A stretch of DNA of 8,675 nt from JAABUE01 sp034431895 (GTDB taxonomy: Bacteria; Chloroflexota; Anaerolineae; Anaerolineales; Villigracilaceae): positions 1 through 8,675 of the forward strand of contig DAOUCM010000174.1 in assembly GCA_034431895.1 (NCBI GenBank). The letters are read 5' to 3'. The notes under the pieces are model-generated. The model saw only the letters and a list, made by a program, of their open reading frames with translations, ran no database searches and was not told the origin of the DNA. Both the position numbers and the translations under genes were made by a program. Numbering within the stretch: the first letter of the stretch is position 1; each line of letters begins with the position of its first letter. Shown in pieces: positions 5,312 to 8,675 of this stretch.

Positions 5312-8300
5312 ATGCCCACTTCTTTCCAGCAAACCCAACAACTGACCTGCCCGCGCTGCGGACAATCCTTCCAGGCCGCCATCTGGCTCATCGTGGACGC
5401 CGCCGAGCGCCCCGACCTGCTCGAAAAAATCCAGGCCGGGACGCTGCACCAGGTGGTTTGCCCGCATTGCCAGTTTCAGGGGGAAGTAGACGCGCCCCTG
5501 CTGCTATACAATCCCCCTCTCCCTTTGGGAGCCCCCTTCGGGGATGATAAGGGGCCAGGGGTGAGGGCGCTCTTCTCCCCTGCCCAAGGGACGACCGCCG
5601 AACAAGACCAGGAACAGGCGCGTGCCCTGATGGAACGCTTGCGGCAAAGCCTGGGCGACGCCTGGCAGGATGACTGGCTGAGCCACGGACTGCCTGCCGT
5701 ACCCCGCCCGCTCCTGCCGCTGGCGCTGCGTGAGGGCCTGCAGGCCGCCCAGCGCAAGATGCAGGAATCCGCCGCCGGACTGCCTCCCGAAGTGCGCGAA
5801 GTGCTGGAAGAACTGGCCCGCAGCGAGGTGGAAATCCGCACGGCGGAAGACCTGCAGCGCGCCCTGGAAAACCGCCCTGACCTGCGAGAGAAGCTGGAAC
5901 GCGCCGCCGTCATCGGTCAGCCGTCAACTGGCGGCCGCGTTGCTGCCGGATTACGCGCACTCCTGGAAGAAATCGATCATCTCAGCCGTCCGTCCGAGAT
6001 GCCGCGCCAGGTGGAACTGTGCGAACGAGCGCTGGGTATGGTCGAGCGCGAAGACAATCCAGTGCTATGGGGGGCGTTACAAGTCGCACTGGCCAATGCG
6101 CTCCAGCAAAACCCGCTTGGCAATCGCGCCGAGAATCTCGAAAAGGCCATCCACCACTACCAGCAGGCGCTGGAAGTGTATACCCACCAGGCCTACCCGC
6201 AGCAATGGGCGACCGCGCAAAACAACCTGGCAGCCGCCTACCAAAACCGCATTCGGGGCGAGCGGGCGGAGAATCTGGAGCAGGCGATTGCCCACCACCA
6301 GCAGGCGCTGGAAGTGTATACCCGCCAGGCCTACCCGGAGCAATGGGCGGCCACGCAAAACAACCTGGCAAACGCTTATTCCGACCGCATTCGGGGCGAG
6401 CGGGCGGAGAATCTGGAGCAGGCCATTGTCCACTACCAGCAGGCGCTGGAAGTCAGAACCCGCCAGGCCTACCCGCAAGATTGGGCCAGGACGCAAAACA
6501 ACCTGGGGAACGCCTATGCTGACCGCATTCGGGGCGAGCGGGCGGAGAACCTGGAGCAGGCGATTTTCCACTCCCAGCAGGCGCTGGACGTGTATACCCG
6601 CCAGGCCTACCCGCAGCAATGGGCCATGACGCAACACAACCTGGGGAATGCCTACCGAAACCGCATTCGGGGCGAGCGGGCGGAGAATCTGGAGCAGGCG
6701 ATTTTCCACTCCCAGCAGGCGCTGGAAGTCAGAACCCGCCAGGCCTACCCGCAAGATTGGGCCATGACGCAAAACAACCTGGGGAACGCCTACCAAAAAC
6801 GCATTCGAGGCGAGCGGGCGGAGAATCTGCAGCAGGCGATTTTCCACTACCAGCAGGCGTTGGACGTGTATACCCGCCAGGCCTACCCGGTCGAATGCCG
6901 CCGGACAGCGCGCAATTTAGGGAACCTGGCTTTCGAGCAGGGGGACTGGCAACTGGCCTGCACTGCCTATACCGAAGCCTGGCTGGCGCAGGACATCTTA
7001 TGGCGCTCCACTTCCCTGCGCCCGAACAAAGAAATGGAGTTGCGTGAGATGCGTGATATTCCGGCGCGCCTGGCCTTTGCCCACATCAGGCTCGCTCAAG
7101 CGCACCAGGCCCTGACGACCCTCGAATCCGGCCGCGCCCGCCTGCTGGGCGAAGCGCTGGAGCGCAGCCGCCGCGACCTGGAACGCCTGGCGGAGATCGG
7201 GCAGCAGGACCTGCTCGCCCGCTACCGCGCCCTTGACGAGCGCATGGAAACCCTGCAGCGCCTGGCGGCAGCGGGGGACCGTCCCCCGGACTGGCTGGCG
7301 CAGATGGAGCAGGCCCAGGCAGAATGGAACGCCGTCATCGAGCAAATCCGCACCCTGCCGGGCTACGAGACCTTCCTGCGCTCGCTCACCGCGGAGCAAA
7401 TCCAGGCGCAGGCGGGGGATGCGCCGCTGGTCTATCTGGCCGCCACGCCGCATGGGGGGGTGGCGCTCCTCGTCCGCGGGCCGGGCGAGCCGTTGGCGGT
7501 GGAGTTGCCGGATTTGACCGAAAAGGCTTTGCGGGATCAAGTCGAAGGGCCGGGAGAAGAATGGGGCGGCTACCTGGGCGCCTACTTCCGCTGGCGGGCG
7601 TCGCTCCGTCCGGGAACTCCCAAAACTGAGCAGGAAGCGGCCCGTCAGGCCTGGTTCGAGGCCCTCGAGTCTACCCTGCGCTGGCTGGGCCAGGCCGTCA
7701 TGGGGCCGGTGCTGGAGGCGCTGGCGACCTTCCTGCCGCCGAGCGGCCTGGTGCGTCTGGCGCCGGGCGGCTTGCTCGCCCTGCTCCCGCTGCACGCCGC
7801 GATTCTGACCGCGGACCGCAGACCGCAGACGGCACCATCGTCCACTGTCCATCGTCCATCGCCCGATTACGCCCTCGATCACTACACCTTCGCCTACGTC
7901 CCCTCTGCCCAGGCGCTTTACCACGCCCGTCCTGCCGCCAATCGCCCGGCCGATTCGCTGCTGGCGGTGGACAACCCGGATGGCACGCTGGTCTTCTCGG
8001 AGATGGAAATCGCCGAAGCGCGGCGGCATTTCCCCGAACATCGCCATCTGCCGAAGGCAAAGGCCAGCCTGCAGGCCGTGCGCCAGGCCCTGCCCGCTCA
8101 TGCCGTGCTGCATTTCTCCACCCACGGCTGGGCCGGTTGGGGGGAGGGCGAAGCCAGCGGGCTGAAACTGGCGGATGGGAATCTCTATCTGCGCGACCTG
8201 TTCGATCTGCGCCTGGAGGGCGCCCGCCTGGGGATTCTCTCCGCCTGCGAGAGCGGCCTGCCGGGCATGAAACTGCTCGAGGAAGTCGTTTCCCTGCCCG

Positions 8301-8626
8301 CGGCGATGATGCAGGCCGGGGTGCCGGGCGTCCTGGGGTCGCTGTGGGCGGTGAATGACCTGAGCACCGCCATGCTCATCGCCCGCTTCTACGAGAACTG
8401 GCGCGAGCGCGGCCTGGATTTGCCCCAGGCCCTGCGCGAGGCCCAGCGCTGGCTGCGCGGCCTGTTCTCCGATGAAAGCAAACTGGCCGAACTGGAAGCC
8501 GAATTGCCCGAGTCCATCGCCAACCGCTTTGCCGCTGAGCAGGCCGATGCGTTCTACAAAATCGCCGCCCTGCGCGACCTTGCACATCCCAACTACTGGG
8601 CGGCGTTCGCGTTTTATGGAGTGTGA
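5312..8626 (+). CDS. CpXC - TPR - CHAT caspase-like protease
   Basis: This 1104-residue cytoplasmic protein has no signal peptide or membrane span. Its domains in order are as follows. Residues 13-60: a CpXC-type zinc ribbon with CPRC (13-16) and CPHC (50-53). Residues 91-266: a mostly helical linker. Residues 267-542: six 46-residue TPR-like repeats, with a further degenerate helical repeat to about 700. Residues 700-1104: a CHAT domain with the catalytic FSTHG (H938) and SACESG (C979), a G-VLGSLW block and the usual HPNYWAAF end. CHAT domains are clan CD cysteine proteases related to caspases and separase; TPR-CHAT proteins include Csx29 of craspase and gasdermin activators. The TPRs probably sense or bind a partner, and the dyad is intact, so proteolysis is expected but the substrate is unknown. 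An earlier ATG at 5273 is possible but has no ribosome binding site. Two repeat elements sit in frame inside it. It stands alone, with no partner effector in the window. Confidence 0.9.
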   Translation: MPTSFQQTQQLTCPRCGQSFQAAIWLIVDAAERPDLLEKIQAGTLHQVVCPHCQFQGEVDAPLLLYNPPLPLGAPFGDDKGPGVRALFSPAQGTTAEQDQEQARALMERLRQSLGDAWQDDWLSHGLPAVPRPLLPLALREGLQAAQRKMQESAAGLPPEVREVLEELARSEVEIRTAEDLQRALENRPDLREKLERAAVIGQPSTGGRVAAGLRALLEEIDHLSRPSEMPRQVELCERALGMVEREDNPVLWGALQVALANALQQNPLGNRAENLEKAIHHYQQALEVYTHQAYPQQWATAQNNLAAAYQNRIRGERAENLEQAIAHHQQALEVYTRQAYPEQWAATQNNLANAYSDRIRGERAENLEQAIVHYQQALEVRTRQAYPQDWARTQNNLGNAYADRIRGERAENLEQAIFHSQQALDVYTRQAYPQQWAMTQHNLGNAYRNRIRGERAENLEQAIFHSQQALEVRTRQAYPQDWAMTQNNLGNAYQKRIRGERAENLQQAIFHYQQALDVYTRQAYPVECRRTARNLGNLAFEQGDWQLACTAYTEAWLAQDILWRSTSLRPNKEMELREMRDIPARLAFAHIRLAQAHQALTTLESGRARLLGEALERSRRDLERLAEIGQQDLLARYRALDERMETLQRLAAAGDRPPDWLAQMEQAQAEWNAVIEQIRTLPGYETFLRSLTAEQIQAQAGDAPLVYLAATPHGGVALLVRGPGEPLAVELPDLTEKALRDQVEGPGEEWGGYLGAYFRWRASLRPGTPKTEQEAARQAWFEALESTLRWLGQAVMGPVLEALATFLPPSGLVRLAPGGLLALLPLHAAILTADRRPQTAPSSTVHRPSPDYALDHYTFAYVPSAQALYHARPAANRPADSLLAVDNPDGTLVFSEMEIAEARRHFPEHRHLPKAKASLQAVRQALPAHAVLHFSTHGWAGWGEGEASGLKLADGNLYLRDLFDLRLEGARLGILSACESGLPGMKLLEEVVSLPAAMMQAGVPGVLGSLWAVNDLSTAMLIARFYENWRERGLDLPQALREAQRWLRGLFSDESKLAELEAELPESIANRFAAEQADAFYKIAALRDLAHPNYWAAFAFYGV
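5511..5567. repeat. REP-like palindromic element inside the CHAT gene
   Basis: This GC-rich stretch holds two adjacent perfect hairpins, CTCCC-TTT-GGGAG (5519-5531) and CCCC-TTC-GGGG (5533-5543). It ends in AGGGGTGAGGG (5557-5567), whose complement CCCTCACCCC recurs at the 3' end of the window. It is translated as a proline/glycine-rich segment (about residues 67-92) between the zinc ribbon and the helical linker. The boundaries are approximate; as drawn it is 57 bases, a multiple of three. Confidence 0.6.
6110..6937 (+). repeat. Six tandem 138-bp repeats encoding TPR-like units
   Basis: Units begin at 6110, 6248, 6386, 6524, 6662 and 6800, exactly 138 bases apart, each coding for 46 residues. 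The core CGCATTCGGGGCGAGC is identical at the start of units 2 to 5; unit 6 has one change, and unit 1 is the most diverged. The second half of unit 6 drifts away into the next region. Nucleotide identity between central units is very high, including at silent sites, which points to recent duplication or gene conversion. Confidence 0.9.
7814..7862. repeat. Heptanucleotide tandem array inside the CHAT domain
   Basis: Seven contiguous heptamers occur: GACCGCA (7814-7820), GACCGCA, GACGGCA, then CCATCGT (7835-7841), CCACTGT, CCATCGT and CCATCGC (7856-7862). It codes for a low-complexity Arg/Pro/Thr/Ser segment at about residues 835-850, between the LLPLHAAI strand and the ALDHYTF strand. This is probably a surface loop well before the catalytic His and Cys, so the fold should tolerate it. 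Confidence 0.7.
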
Positions 8627-8630
8627 GACC

Positions 8631-8675
8631 CTCACCCCGCACCCCCAACCCCTCACCCCCACGGCGAGGGGCTGG
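8631..8675. repeat. REP-like element after the CHAT gene, cut by the window edge
   Basis: Five bases after the stop codon begins a C-rich sequence with CTCACCCC and then a hairpin, CCCCTC (8649-8654) with GAGGGG (8666-8671). It shares the CTCACCCC core with the element inside the CHAT gene, in the opposite orientation. It may also help end transcription, but no T-run is visible before the window ends. Confidence 0.55.

Noticed and set aside
6110..6937. Possible CRISPR-like array
   Set aside because: The whole 138-bp unit repeats with no unique spacers and it codes for TPR-like protein repeats.
5312..8626. Type III-E CRISPR (craspase) component
   Set aside because: The TPR-CHAT layout is similar to Csx29, but there is no Cas7-11, Cas1 or repeat array in the window, and the CpXC ribbon and 46-residue repeats point to a different group.
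6998..8662. 554-codon minus-strand open frame
   Set aside because: It is antisense to the CHAT domain, whose motifs on the plus strand are unmistakable; this open frame is a by-product of GC-rich codons.

Overview
The window looks like a high-GC bacterial chromosome segment, most likely from Chloroflexota (Anaerolineae-like). This placement is inferred from the gene families (a CpXC/TPR/CHAT protein and a BchC-like zinc-less dehydrogenase) and from intergenic DNA full of short-period tandem arrays and REP-like GC-rich palindromes. No rRNA or tRNA marker is present to confirm it.

Layout. Bases 1-54 hold the first 18 codons of a minus-strand gene that runs off the left edge, with a plausible promoter behind it. 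Bases 140-826 appear non-coding. They contain three arrays with a 9-bp period, several perfect hairpins and a 106-bp imperfect palindrome (658-763). A strong sigma70-type promoter (827-855) sits so close to the next start that the mRNA may be leaderless. It drives a tightly packed four-gene plus-strand operon (862-4603): a Tat-exported polysaccharide deacetylase-like protein, a PlsC-type acyltransferase, a flippase-like multi-pass membrane protein (LPG_synthase_TM/UPF0104) and a medium-chain dehydrogenase that lacks both usual zinc sites. Together they suggest synthesis or modification of a lipid-linked cell-envelope molecule, though the substrate cannot be read from sequence.

Bases 4604-5272 are a degraded intergenic region: a set of direct and inverted repeats, an extended -10 promoter (4773-4781) followed by a well-folded candidate small RNA (about 4788-4912), then a PIN-domain (VapC-like) toxin fragment that has lost its N-terminus.

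Bases 5312-8626 encode the most interesting gene, a 1104-residue protein with an N-terminal CpXC zinc ribbon, a helical linker, six near-identical 46-residue TPR-like repeats and a C-terminal CHAT caspase-like protease domain with its His-Cys dyad intact (H938, C979). Two genomic repeat elements lie in frame inside this gene: a REP-like palindrome between CpXC and the TPRs, and a 7-unit heptanucleotide array inside the CHAT domain. A second REP-like sequence follows the stop codon. No Cas, gasdermin or other known CHAT partner is in the window.
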